Positions 23,102-35,300 of a stretch of 64,000 nucleotides of DNA are shown here, in pieces (positions within the stretch are counted from its first letter, which is position 1; every line of letters begins with the position of its first letter). The stretch is taken from positions 124,001 to 188,000 of the forward strand of contig JAEHOE010000006.1 in NCBI GenBank assembly GCA_016858145.1, given 5' to 3'. A model generated the notes under the pieces. It was not told where the DNA came from. It searched no databases and was given only the letters and a program-made list of their open reading frames with translations. Both the position numbers and the translations under genes were made by a program. The DNA comes from Edaphochlamys debaryana (lineage: Eukaryota > Chlorophyta > Chlorophyceae > Chlamydomonadales).

Positions 23102-25791
23102 TTAGGCCGTCTTGGTGATGGGGCCGCTCGGGCTGCGGAGCACCCATGCCACGCTCGCGTACAGAAGGCCGAACAGCGTGCCCGCCGTGGCGGGACCTGC
23201 GGTTGGAGGTTGGACCAAGAGGGCTTAGTGGTGCCATCTACTAACCGCCCTGCTCTTGCCCCTACCCGCCCGCGCCCCTCTCTGTCTGCCCCGGCGCTAC
23301 GGCTATGGCGCACTGGCTTTGGCGCAGCACACCCAATCTCCTAACTGCGTCATGGACTCAACGCCCGCGCCTCACCCAGGATGGATGCCGCGAGGTCCCC
23401 GGCGGCCACGTGGCCGCGCCCTGCCGCATCCCCGCCCGCCAGCTCCGCCGCCGCCAGCACGATCGCCGTCATCAGGCCCACGAACATGGCCACCAGAGCG
23501 GACCTCGTGAGCTCTGAGGCAGGGCCGGGTTTGGTCAGGACAGGTCAGGAGGACGGGAAGCAGAACGGGGGAGGACACGGAGGATGGCTGTGACGGAGGG
23601 CGGGTACCGTACCTCGTGCTGATCTCCCCACACCAGTGACCGCATATATTTTGGGACAGATACCCACCCAGAGTGCGTGAAGTCGCGGCCTGAGCCTGGG
23701 CGTGGGCTTGGGCCTGCGCGTCCAGCTGCACCTGAGCCTGCGCCCAAGCCTCCGCCACCGCGCCGGCCTGAGCCTGGGCGTGAGCCTGGGCCTGCGCGTC
23801 CAGCTGCACCTGAGCCTGCGCCCAAGCCTCCGCCACCGCGCCGGCCTGAGCCTGGGCGTGGGCCTGGGCCTGCGCGTCCAGCTGCACCTGAGCCTGCGCC
23901 CAAGCCTCCGCCACCGCGCCGGCCTGAGCCTGGGCGTGAGCCTGGGCCTGCGCGTCCAGCTGCACCTGAGCCTGCGCCCAAGCCTCCGCCACCGCGCCGG
24001 CCTGAGCCTGGGCGTGGACCTGGGCCTGCGCCTTCAGCTGCGCCTTCAGCTGCGCCTGGGCCTCCGCCACCGCGCCGGCCTGTGCCTCGGTGTGCGCCCG
24101 GGCCTGCGCCTTCAGCTGCGCCTGAGCCTGCGCCCAGGCCTCGGCCACAGCCCTCGCCGGATGTTTCGCCTCTACTGCCGCCCTCGCCTCCGCTGCCGCT
24201 GGCTCCCAGCTTGTAGGGCAGCCCGGCTCCTCCAGCCATGGCAGGGCCGAGGCGGAGGCGGGGACGCGGCGGGCCACCCCCATCAGGGCCTCAGCGGCTC
24301 TAGCGTCATAGGGGCAGCCCAGCTTGCGCAGGCGCTGGACCATGCGCAGGTCGCCGCAGGACGCAGCCTGAACGTACGCGTAAGCCTGGAGGCATGGGGG
24401 ATTCCGCAGATCCGTAAAGGGACCACACCAGGTCAGAAGGATAAGTGGGAGCCGGCCACCTTGGCCATCCTCTTTCTGCCCAGTATGCTCACTCGGGCTT
24501 CTTTCACCAGGCAATCACTAGAGCAGCAGCCTTTGCGACCCACCCGCATGGGAGCACCTTGTTCAGCCAGCCAAACCATGGCTTCCTCGCAGCCAGACAC
24601 AGCAGGAGAGGCCAACTTGGCCCCAGGTGGTGCGGCCCACCCCGGTGCAGCCGTGTCCAGCAGCTCAGGCAGGGCCCTGAGCAGTGTCATGCTGCCCGAG
24701 CGGGCCGCGTGGGCGAGGGGGTGTTGGTCGGCCACAAGGGTCGCGGCTCCGAACGTTCCCAGCAGCCACTTGATCACGGGTAAGGAGCCCACCAAGAGGC
24801 CTTTCCTGAAGCATCTAGCTGGGTCGCCCATGCAACCCGCCTCGTGGAGGGCCTGCAGGACGGCCACGTCGCTGACGTAGGCAGTAGCCGCGGACTCGAT
24901 GTTGTACCAGTCGGCGTGGGGCCGCACTCCTCGGCCAAGCAGGTAACGCACGGCCTCTACGTGCCCGGCGTGCGCGGCGGCGTCTAGGATGCAGGGCATC
25001 AGCCTCGACGGATCCAGTGAGGCCAGCCGGGTCACGGCCAGAGCCGCGTGGGGACCACTGTAGAAGTAAGGGCTCATGGCAGACCAGGGCAGCCCCCCAT
25101 TGGGGGACTCCTCGAGCTGGCGCCGAACCTCTACGAGACGGACTGCCTCTGCCCACCGCACCTCCATCCCGCTCGCCATCCGCCTGGTGCACAGCAGGCG
25201 GTTGACAGCCTCTACATTCCCGCTCACCGCCTCAGCTTCCTGCTCCTCGGTCCACCCCTCCAGGGCAGCGGGCGCCAGCCAGGCCCGCGCCTCCTCCACC
25301 ACCCCCGGCCCCGGCCCCGCCGCACTGATTAGGCAGAGGCAGGCCAGGCGGGTGAGCCCGGGGCAGCCCAGCCGCTCAACAAGCCAGCGACACTCGGCCA
25401 GCCGGCCAGCGGAGGCAGCGGCCACGAGGACCTCCGTGGGCGGCGGCGACAGCCCCGCCGCAGCCACCGCCCCCTCCAGGCTCTCCCGAGGGCAGCCCAC
25501 CGCCATGCAGCGACACAGGAAGTCCGCCCGCTGCTTCAGCGTCAGGCGGTAGCACATGGCCCGCGCGTGGATGCGGCCCTCGAGGGTGGTGAGCAGCCCG
25601 GAGTTGAGGGCCCATGGGAGGCTGACGGTGCGGGACACGAGCTGACCGTCGTCGCTGTATGCTGCCGCCGCCGCCTTGTTGACGTGGATGAAGCTCCACG
25701 CGGCGTGGTTGGGGTTTATACAGGCGGCGACGCAGCCCAGCAGCTCGCGCGAGCGCCACACGTCTGCCACCGGGTCGGTTGAGGGCGCCAT
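23102..25791 (-). CDS. Ankyrin-type repeat protein with 26-residue tandem repeat and two membrane helices
   Basis: Exons, complement, in transcript order: 24460-25791, 23668-24385, 23376-23513, 23102-23196. They give 760 residues. Residues 1 to about 510 are made of loose ankyrin-like units, such as [20 protein letters not shown] and [20 protein letters not shown], of the kind found in large volvocine protein families. They mediate protein-protein contacts. Residues 521-676 are six copies of a 26-residue Ala/Gln/Glu-rich unit ([17 protein letters not shown]...), probably helical. Two hydrophobic helices follow: [18 protein letters not shown] (about 690-708) and [15 protein letters not shown] (about 734-749). 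The protein is therefore probably tail-anchored in a membrane with the ankyrin part cytosolic. Exons 3-4 are inferred from GT-AG sites with matching phase. The frame giving membrane helices was preferred over a low-complexity alternative. Exon 1 alone is the firmest part. Confidence 0.72.
23690..24157 (-). repeat. 78-bp coding minisatellite, six units
   Basis: Units lie at 23690-23767, 23768-23845, 23846-23923, 23924-24001, 24002-24079 and 24080-24157. The first four are almost identical and differ at a few bases. The last two, N-terminal in the protein, are diverged. Because 78 is a multiple of three, copy-number change keeps the reading frame. The array is open in several frames on both strands. 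Confidence 0.92.
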
Positions 25792-27108
25792 GGCAGCAGG
25801 GCGTGGAACAGGCTTGGGTTGCAGCTGAGGTCTCTATAGGCAGTGCTGTGAGAGGACCTTGGGCTGGCCGCAAACCTGCTGGGGCCCAAAGAGTTGGAGG
25901 AAAGACGTCGTCAAGGCACACGCAAGTGGGTCGGGACGCAGGGGCGCCCGAAAGCGCAGCGGTAGCTGTTGCTACGGTAGGCGGTCTGCTGCTGCCCCGG
26001 CGCACATGTCCACGGCACGTCGCTACCTACAGGTAGCAGCTGCACACGGCAAGCTTCACCATTTCTAGACTACTACAACCACCGCATCAACGCTAGCGCT
26101 GTGGCAACAGCGGGGCCAGCCCTCTGCGCTACCGCTCTGTTTCGGGCGTTCAGGCATTCTGTGCCTCACCGCTTGCGTTTATTTCAACGAAGATCCTCAG
26201 GCCATAAGGTGTCGAGAATCTCCGCGCCACATGCGTTGTCGCCCTTCAGAGCTCGGCAAGAAGAGCATGTCCCAGGACAGAAGGCCAAGGCGCTGAGAAT
26301 TGGACGTGGGCGCTGCGTAATTGACTGTGCAAGTCTTGTGCTTGACTCGTGCTTTGCTGCGCTCGGGTGAAGGCAGGGCGGGTGAAGGCAGGGCGAAGGC
26401 TGTTGAAGCTTGGATCCGACAGCCGGGCAAAGTTTAGCACGGTCCGGCAGCCCAAGTAGGTGAAAGGCACCGCGACTGCTGCTATATCTCCCTGGATCTT
26501 GCCGGGTCATCATAAGCGGCTCGGGCGTTTCACGTGCCCGCCGGTCGCATTTCCGTGGGCACCGCGTATCACCCGTTTCTCCAACTTGCGCAAATTTGGC
26601 TTCTATCACCCCGTGTCCCCCGAGGCAGAGCTATGCAGGGCGACAAATTTGGTAGTGGTGCCTCATTACTAGCATAGAGGCCTTAGAGGCGGACGCCTGC
26701 GCTCTAGGTCGTTCAATGCTTCCTAGCGAGGGCCATTCTCGCGAGGGACACAAATCCGCGCGCAGAGCCGGCCCTTGCCAGTCGAATGGCGCCGTATGCT
26801 TCCCGAACCCTTCCCTATCAATAACGATAGACACAAAGAGCCCAACAGAAGCTCTCAAAGTGGTCTGCAGCCCCGCCGAGGCGATTTGCGAGCAATCAAA
26901 CTCGCGTCCCAGCGACCACGCTGTGAGGCCTATTTCAAGTGCTCTAGTGGACCTATGTGTATAACTAAGCCAAGCGGTACTGGTCTCGACGTGCGGAGGG
27001 GGGCCGAAAGTGCCATTTCGGGAAATTTGGACGAGCAAGTTGCGAGTGGAGCTCCCCTCTCCCCTGGCTCTGATTTGGCTTCTACGTCGGCCGGCGCTTC
27101 ATCATGAG
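25792..27108. other. Upstream flank of the ankyrin-type gene
   Basis: It includes the promoter of the - strand ankyrin-type gene (start at 25791). I see no further gene. The open frames here are short, lack the GC3 signature and have no recognised domain. One local tandem duplication is visible: an 18-base unit (gaaggcagggcgggt-like) repeats at about 26370-26400. Confidence 0.45.
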
Positions 27109-27612
27109 ATGGCGGACCGGCTGCGGTCGGGAGACCTGTCAAGGCTGGGCTTTTCGGGGCGCACTGAGCTCCAGGCTACCGTTCAGCGGAGCTGGAAGGG
27201 GGAGGGGGGGTGGAATGTGGTTGTCAGGGTGACGGCAGCACAGCGGGCTGAGTTTCGGCGCAGGGCGAAGGAGGTGCGGGCGGTGAGTGGGGTGGTGGTG
27301 ACGCCCTACCTCAATGCGCTCGGCAGGGCGCTGAGGAAGGAGCGGAAGCCCACCTTCGATGAGCTGCAAGCCAAGGGCCTGGCGCCTCGCTGGTTTACAC
27401 ATCCTATTTCGCGAGGGGGGCGGCTGGATGCGGCAGGGGTACCCTTAGGGGATGGGCGGTTCTATGGCCCAGCTACGGGCGGGGTCAAGCCCCAGGCGGT
27501 TGGTGGTCGCGCTTTGCGCAGTTCTAGGTCTTGCAGGAGGCAAGGCCCGTGGAGTAGGCCGAACGGCCGCAGCGTCCAGCGCTGTGATCCTTTTAAGGAT
27601 CCTTCATTGTAA
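27109..27612 (+). CDS. Doubtful ORF, unknown function (possibly element-derived)
   Basis: I do not recognise this gene. From the ATG at 27109 an open frame of 167 codons runs to 27612. The first 100 residues look protein-like: a basic stretch (RVTAAQRAEFRRRAKEV), then TPYLNALGRALRKERKPTFDELQAKGL, then GVPLGDGRFYGPATGG. The C-terminal 40 residues are Arg/Ser-rich and look random, so the real frame may end or splice near 27480. A TGTAA at 27608-27612 overlaps the stop codon. There is no intron with the G/C-run borders of the neighbouring genes. It may be a remnant of a mobile element or a lineage-specific gene. Confidence 0.3.
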   Translation: MADRLRSGDLSRLGFSGRTELQATVQRSWKGEGGWNVVVRVTAAQRAEFRRRAKEVRAVSGVVVTPYLNALGRALRKERKPTFDELQAKGLAPRWFTHPISRGGRLDAAGVPLGDGRFYGPATGGVKPQAVGGRALRSSRSCRRQGPWSRPNGRSVQRCDPFKDPSL

Positions 27613-29426
27613 ACCCGAGGACTGCTCTGAGGAAGGCCACTGTGTGGGCAGCCCGTTCCTCGCCGACCGCAATTGCTTAACGGGTGAACCCTTTGGGGCC
27701 GGTCAACGGTCAACAAGTGTTTGGCCTTGTGTGGCCCCTGCCAGAATGTACGCCTGTCAATGCATGCAGTAGCCGCAAAGCCCTGCCTTCCCCGCCCTGA
27801 GGCCGTGGGTCCACGGGTGGTGTGGAGAGAGAGGCAGGAGTGACATTTGCCGATACAGTGCCGGTATAGTGTCTCCACAACCGAAATGACTATGACTACT
27901 ACTGCGCATTACCACCAGCGCACATGCCCGATTCGTTGTCAAGTAGAGTATGTCTGTCGCGCCATGCAGGGAAACTGCAACTGGCTCCCACGCCACGACT
28001 CTTCACCCCAAGGCTAAAGCTCGTCCACCCAAAGTTACATCACAGCTCAGGTAACTTTGTTGCACAAACCCGTCCAAAGAGCCAAGCATCTCCCTGCCCA
28101 TCCGAGTTGGCTCGCGCCGCACGGCCTCTGCTGCCAAGTGCCATTGGCCTACCCGCAGGACCAACGCAGCCGCACCCTACCTGCCAAGCCCGACCGTCTG
28201 CTGCCGAGCTCCCGCAACCCCTCGCGTCACCTCGCCACAGTGCAACTCGTTTGCCTGCCGTGTCTCGATCGGTAAACACTCTGCTCCTGGCCAATAATTC
28301 AAGCCACATCTCTACCCACCTCAGCCTTGGCAAGGCGCAAAGCTTACGGGGGTTCACATTAAATAACCCGTGTCAGCGATGACGCATGCGGGTCGCCCTG
28401 CCGTGATGGTGATGTTCTCACAGGCCCCCCCACCCCCCGTCCCTGACCGCATATCAAAGTGATGCCGGCGGGATGCCCAGGGTATCCGCCATGCATGCAC
28501 GTGTACAGTGGGCGCGCGCCTCAGACAGCAATGCGCGATGAGGGCCAGCAGAGCAAAAGAATGCATTGCACAGTTGCACTGTGCACAAGCGGTCGTCATC
28601 ACGTGTAACAAGCAACCTCCCGGCCCTCAAGGCAATACCCGCACAAGATCACCAACCAATCAGCCCCAAGCCAAGAGTATGCCGCCCGACCCAGACCCCC
28701 ATGACAGCGCGGACCGAGGGATTGAGTTGGATATATGACACCATCTCTCACAGGATCACATGGCGGTAATGGTCATTATTGGCTGAAGGGCTTGCACTAA
28801 GCAATGCAGGCAACAATAGTAACCAGGATGCCAGCGGCCAGCTGCAGGCTTGGCATCCGTGTTGCACAGAACAGGATTCACAAGAGCCTCGCGCAGGGAG
28901 TGGTGAGCAGACGGTAAAGACCCTCAACCGTCAACCGTCAATCTGAAACCTGACCAAAGCCTGCAGCGTGAGATTTGGCCTCAGGATCCCAACACCGCTT
29001 CGCCGGATGCAGCGCAGGTTGCGTGCCCCGTCCCCCACACCTCATGTGTTTGCACAAGAAAGTTGATCTCAGTCCACCACGACTGCTAAGTAAGGGCGGG
29101 ACGGCAAGCCTACCAGCCTGCCCCCCTGCAAGCCAGGGTGAGAGCGCGGCTGGGTTGAGCTGCCCTTCGAGTACCCGCTACGGCTTTGCAGCGTGCCCCC
29201 ATCGTCAGTGCTCGTTTATACGTCAGGAACCCCAGGTCAATCCCTGCCCCACAGGCTGCGCCTGAGCGGGCAACAAGCCGTTATGTAAGGTGTTGTCAGG
29301 GCACATGTATCTGATACCTCCGTAGTCCACTTTGCACCAACCCCTGGGACCAGGCGCACTGGGCCTCACCGAGCCCCCGAGCCATCCACATTTTCCCAGG
29401 GCACCCGCCGTGGGCCGCTCCCCCGC
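27613..29426. other. Gene-free stretch
   Basis: I see no gene. Base composition is less GC-rich than in the genes, and the short open frames lack any motif. Small repeats of the form caaccgt occur near 28922-28940. It includes the 3' UTR of the - strand guanylate cyclase. The only TTACA I noticed (about 28033) is 1.4 kb from that stop, too far to assign. Confidence 0.45.
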
Positions 29427-32271
29427 TCACAGGTACACCCCCAGCAGGCGCTGCAGCTGCTGCCCGTCCCCAAAGGGCGCGTCCTCGTCCCCCGCCCACT
29501 CGTACGTGCGCAGCTCGCCCTTGCCCTTGACGGCCGTCATGCCGCAGTCGCGCCAGGGCTCGGAGCGCAGGCGGCCGTGCGTGGCGGCGGACACGTGGAT
29601 GCGGCCGGGGCGGCACGTGGACTCCATGCGGGAGGCCACGTTGACGGTGTCGCCGAAGAGGCAGAAGCGGGGCATGCGGTCGCCCTGGGGGGGGAGGGGA
29701 GGGGGGGGGGAGGGAGGAGTGCAACGCTGCTGAGGGGTGACAAAAAGAGCAGGTGGTCAGGCAGCAGGGCTCGTGTTGCCTTGGGGGTCAGGCGGCATTG
29801 GGAGAGCGGTCCGCTGGCTCACCACGACTCCGCTGGTGACGGGCCCCGAGTGCACCCCCACGCGCAGCTGCACCGGCTCGCCCGTGTGCGGCAGCAGCAC
29901 CTCGCTGCTGGTGCGGAGCATGGCCTGGGGGGGTAGGGAGGGGCGTGGCGAGGGCTTGTCAGGAGAGGCAGGGATGACAGCGTGAGCAGCCCCCCTTGTA
30001 CCAGCCCTGCCCCCGGGCCCTGCCCACCTCCCCCCCACCTTGGCGAACTCCAGCACCCGCACCGCGTGCAGCGCGTCCTCGCCGCCCGTGATGACGGACT
30101 TGTAGCCGTCTAGGCAGGGGGTGGAGGGTGAGGACGACAGCAAGGATGAAAGGAGGAAGCAGGGGCGGTCGAGCGCGCGGGAGGGCCGTGACGGGGTACC
30201 CAAGTGCCACCGCCGCTGCACGCCCAGCTGCCCTTACCGTCGTCGTACGCCACGAGGCCCCCAGCCACCATGTAGCAGTCGCCAATGGTCTCCACCTTGT
30301 ACACCTGGGGCCATGAAGAGGGTCCACAAGTTAACCGACAGCACCCAGGCTCTGCGACCTCTGCAACCTCCGCCGCTTCCCCGCCCCGCTCCCTCGTTCC
30401 GCTTGCCCACCCGCCGGCCCCTTGCCCCCGCCCCCACCTTGTAGATGTCTGTGAGCGCGTCGAATCGGGAGTAGAGCGCATTGAGGAAGGCCATGACGGT
30501 GACGGGGGTGGCGGCGGAGCACATGGACGTGAAGCCAACCACGTCTGGGGGTGGGGCAGTGGAGCGGGGAGCGGGACAAGTTGTTAGAGTTGTCACACCG
30601 AGTGGTCTTGAAGCCCAGTTCTTCCGGAGTCCCGAGGGGCCGCGGCACCGCTCACCGCAGAAGAGCACGGTGACGCAGGTGTGCGAGGTGGCGAGGGACG
30701 CCAGCCGCGCCACGCTGCCGCCGTACGCAGTCACCGCCGCGCGCAGGTCGCAGCCGGCCTCGGGCGCACCTCCGCATCCGCCCCCGGAGCCACCCTCGCC
30801 GGCGCCCGTGCCTGTGGGCGAGCGCATGTCCCCCCCCGGCCCCCCCGCCGCTCCCAGGCTGGTGACGGAGCCGTGGCAGGAGCCCAGCGCCGAGGGCGTG
30901 CGGCCCCGGCCGCCGCCCCGCAGCCCCGACAGCGTGAAGAACTCGATGCAGTGCCGCGGCAGCATCTCCTCCAGCACCTTGTGCTCCTGCTGCAGCAGCG
31001 CCGCGGTGCGCTGCGCCGCCTCCACCTGCTCGCTCACGTCCACCTGGCTCACCACCAGCACCCGCGACTCGGGGCAGGGGGAGGGAGCGGGGGAGGGGCT
31101 GGTGCCGGAGCCGCAGGCGGGCCCAGCGCCCAGGCGCTGCGGGGGCACGGAGGGCAGGGCAGTCAGCAAGTGGCAAGGCCTTGCCACCGCATAAACGAGT
31201 CGCCGCCCATACAGTCGAACCCAGCCGACAGCTATGCTTGGCCCAAGGCCGCCCCTCACCTGCACGCTGACGTGCAGCCGGTGCCAACGGAAGCTGCGCC
31301 GGCCGCCCAGCGCCCCCACAGCGCTGGCGGGGGGTCGGTCCGCGGCCTGCGGCTGGCATTGCCGCTGCTGGGCCCGCGCGGGCGGCAGGGCCTGCAGCTC
31401 GTCGTCGCTCGAGGCCCCCTCCACCTTGCCCTCCTCCAACTCCTCCTCCTCCAGCTCCTCCTCCTCCTCCCCCTCCCGGTCCGTCACCACCTCTTCATCG
31501 CCCGTGCGGCTGTCCGCCCGCAGCCCGCCCGCGCCCAGCACCCGGCCGGCGCCCGCGGGGGCTCCGCAGCCGCCGCCCGTGCTCACGCTGGCGCTGGCGC
31601 TGCCGCCCGCGCTGCCCCCCAGCACCGCCTGCTGCCAGCCGGTGCTGTGGCGGCAGCGGGCCGCCAGCCCCTGCAGCACCCCCGCCACCCAGGAGGAGGC
31701 CGAGGGGCCGCTGCGGCCCGGGGCCGCGCCGGCAGGCGCCGGGGCCTCGATCGCGATCGAATTGCACTCGAGGGTGGAGACGGTGGTGGGGGCGTGCGCG
31801 CCCACGGCGGAGGCGGCCGACGCCAGCGCCTGGCGGTGCCCGCGGGCGGCGCCGGGCGGGGCGGTGGGGCGGTCGGCGGGCAGGCGCACGGGGAAGGAGC
31901 TGCAGGACGTGAGGCGGGGCGCGGAGGCGGGCCAGGCGCCGGCAGGCGGGGCCGGGGGCCCGGCGTACGAGGTGCCGGTGACGCTGGCCCGCATGCGGGA
32001 GGGGCGGCGGCTGGAGCCGTGCATCCAGGGCGAGGGGGAGGGGCCGGGCGTGGGGCCCTGGGGCGTGCCCAGGCCCGTGTGGGGCGTGTGGGGCGCGGGC
32101 GTGGTCTGCCGGGCCAGGGCGCAGTGCGCGGGGAGGGACCCGGTGGAGCGCTCCTGATCGGAGGCCTGCGAGGGCCGCTCGGTGGGTGTGGCGCCGCCGG
32201 AGGAGGCGGGCTCGCGGCCCCGTGGCCCCTGCTGCTGAGACTGCACCGACAGGGGCTGAGAGGCCTGCTCG

Positions 32272-32302
<31 letters not shown>

Positions 32303-35300
32303 GCTGCAGCTGCTGCGCCGCGAAGTCGGTGAGGAGCTGGTGCACGCGGGAGAGCGTGTCGGCGCGGTGGGGCGCGCGCCGCCGGCCGCTGGAAGGCGCG
32401 GCGCCCCCGCTGGAGCCGCCGCCCAGGCCCAGGCCCTGCAGCGCTCGGCCCTGGGGCTGGTCGCCGCCCGTGTGGCTGGTGCTCAGGTCCTCGGCGGTCA
32501 GCGACGACAGCGGCTCGGCCGGGACCGCGGCCGCCAGGGCGGCACCGCTGGCGGTGCAGGGCAGGGACGCCGCCATGCGCCCACCGTCGGGGGCCCCGCC
32601 CTTGGCGTCGGGATCCTCCTCACTGGCCTCCGCCTGAGCGGCGGAAAGCGCCGGGCGGTCGCGCGGCGGCGCGGCGGCGGAGGAGCTGGCGGCGCGGCGC
32701 TGCGAGGTCGTGCAGGCCTCGGCCCAGCAGGGTCGGCCCGGCTGCGTGCTGCCTGACGCGAGCGAGAAGGAGGCGGTGCCGGTGGCGGTGGAGGCGGTGC
32801 CGGCGGTGCTGGCCCCCAGCTGGGAGCCCGACATGCCCGCATCCGAGGCGCGGGAGGACAGGCAGGCGGAGCCGGCGGCGCAGGACGCCCGGACCGACTC
32901 GCCCGGGGCCGAGGTGGCGGCGGGGCCAGCAGCCCCGACTGCGGTGGCGGGGCGGGCGCTCGGGGGCCAGGGCGACGAGGGCGAGCCGCTGCGCCCGCGC
33001 CCGTGCTCAGGCGTCACGGCGTTTGTGGTGGAGCGCCGGGGGCCCGTGCCAGAGCTACCACCGTCCTCCGCGGCCGCGACCAGCGCCGCCGCGGCGATGG
33101 GGCCGGCGCCGGCCTTGTGCAGCCCCGCGGCGGCGGCGAGCGCGGAGGCGTCGCTGAGGGCTGACATCAGGCCGCGGCTTAGGCCCAGGCCCAGGCTGGC
33201 GGCGGCGCCCGCGTGCAGGCGGCGCTGCGAGAAGGGGTCGTGCGGCGCGACCGCGGTTGCATCCACGACGGTGGCGGAGGCGGCGGTGGTGGGCAGGGAG
33301 GGCAGCGCCGAGGCCTGCCGCCGGGCGCCCGGTCGGCGCCTGCAGCTGGCGTCCAGCAGGCGCTGCAGCGTGGGCGTGGGGGTGCCGTCCGCCTGGGGGT
33401 GCAGGGGCGTGGCGCAGGCCAGGGCGGGGCACAGCGGGCCGCTGCTGGGGTCGCCCAGGGCCCCCGCGCGTCCCGCGGCGGGCGAGGGCGCCAGGCGCAC
33501 GCGCGAGGGCGGCGACCAGTACTGCGGCGGCGGGGAGGGCAGCGGCGTGGGCGCCGCCGGCGCTTGGCGCGGCGTGGGCGGGGCCGTCACGGCGCCCTCC
33601 TCCTTCTCCTCCTTCTCCTCCTCCTCCTCCCCCGCCACGGTCCCCAGAACGATGCCCAGCTCTGCCGCGGCCTCCGCCTCCGCCTCCCCCTCCGCCTGCC
33701 CCCCGGTGGAGCTGCGCCCGCGCACTCGGTCCACGCGCAGAGACACCTCGGCCTCGGTCTCAGGCCCCTCCTCCTCCTCCTCCTCCTCCTCCTCCAAACC
33801 TCGGGCCACCGGCCGGGGCTCGGCGTCGGGCCGCGGGGCTGACCGCAGGCCGCCCGGGCCCGCGGTGACGGAGCCGGGGCCCAGGCGCAGCGCGGGCAGC
33901 GGCACGGAGGGCGAGACGGGGCTGCGGGGCGTGGTGCGGTCCGCGCCCCCTGGCCCCACCCCTGCGTCCAGCGCCGCCAGCAGAGCGCGGTCCACATCGT
34001 CGGCCGTCACTGCGTGGCGCAGGCCCGCCGACGGATGCGCGTTAAGGGTCCAGCGCGGGGGTCGGGTCGCGCCCCCCCCTGCGGTGGAGCAGGTGGTGCA
34101 GGTGGCGGACGCGGGCGGCAGCAGCGTGGAGGTGGGGGAAAGGGACGGCACGGGCTGCAGAGGCGCGGGCCGGGGCCGGGCCGCCGCGGGTGGCTGTGAG
34201 GTCGGGCGGGGCGCGAAGGGCTCGGGGGCGGCGTCGGCGATGGAGGTGGGAGTGGCTGGCGGGGGCTGGCAGGCGGTGTCCAGCCCCTCGCACACCGCCC
34301 CCTCGCAGCTGGCGGGCACCCGCACGAGCGCGGAGAAGGTCTGGGGGGAGCGCGGGGAGGGAGGGAGGGCTGCATCAGTCCGCCCGGCAGTTCCGGAGGT
34401 GGATAGGCACAGAGGGATAGCGGCAAACTGTCTCGATCGAGGCTCCTCTCCCTCTTCGGCTGCCATCGCCGCCGCTCACCTCGTGCCTGCTCAGCTCCTG
34501 CAGCAGCTCGTCCACTGGGCCCGCATCATCAGGCCCCTCTAGGCCCAGGCCCAGGCCCAGGCCGGGCCTGCCTTCTGCCGCTCCTTTGCGGGCCTGCCCC
34601 TGCCCCTGCCCCTGGCGGCCGGCCAGCAGCAGGCCCAGCAGCGTGCGGCCAACAGCCTGGCCCTCCACGTCGCCAAAGTACGCCTGGGGGCCGAAGAGGT
34701 TTGAGAGTGAGAAGTTGGTACCTTGGGGGCATCCGGGTAAAGGTAGTTGGTTGTTACCGTCCCGCTACCTAACGCCCGGCAACCCCCGTAACGCTCACCT
34801 TGGCGGGGGCGTTCTGGTAGAGCACCAGCTCGCTGCGGGGAAGCACGAGAGAAGCCGGACAGGCGGGGTCATTTGCAAAACCACCTATAACCTAATGAAG
34901 CAGTCAGCGTTCGCCCAATTCGCTCCTCCCCTTCCCTCCTTTCCCCCCCAGCTCTCACCCGCGTCCGTCCACCACCGTCACTGCGTGCGGCCCCGCGTGC
35001 AGGGCGCCCAGCAGCGCAGCCGCGGGGAAGCCGGGGCCCTCGCCCGGGGCCTCCACGGAGTAGCCCGAGCCCAGCCAGGCCCACGCCGGGTCCACCGGGC
35101 TGGCCTGGCCGCGGGCGGGCAGGGGCCCCTGCGCCGCCGCCAGCGGGAGGGCGGCGCCGGACTCGGCGAGGTGCGCGGGCGCGCTGGGGAGCCCCTGCGG
35201 CAGCACCTGCAGCAGCACCGCCGGTCGGGGGCTGCAGCTAGGCCCTTCTGAGCCCTCCAGCAGGCAGCTGCGGATCTGCAGGTGAGGAGCAGTGGGAGGG

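Noticed and set aside
23690..24157. Regular direct repeats as a CRISPR-like array
   Set aside because: The units are contiguous without unique spacers, are coding, and lie in a eukaryotic intron-bearing gene.
23677..24880. Pro-rich and Leu-rich + strand ORFs over the 78-bp repeat
   Set aside because: The array is open in several frames simply because one unit lacks stop codons. Only the - strand frame continues into ankyrin-like sequence with proper introns.
30681..34542. Very long + strand open frames (691 and 610 codons) opposite the guanylate cyclase
   Set aside because: They are antisense shadows of the 3-kb Ala/Gly-rich exon. High GC leaves few stop codons, and the - strand frame carries the domains, splice phases and third-position GC bias.
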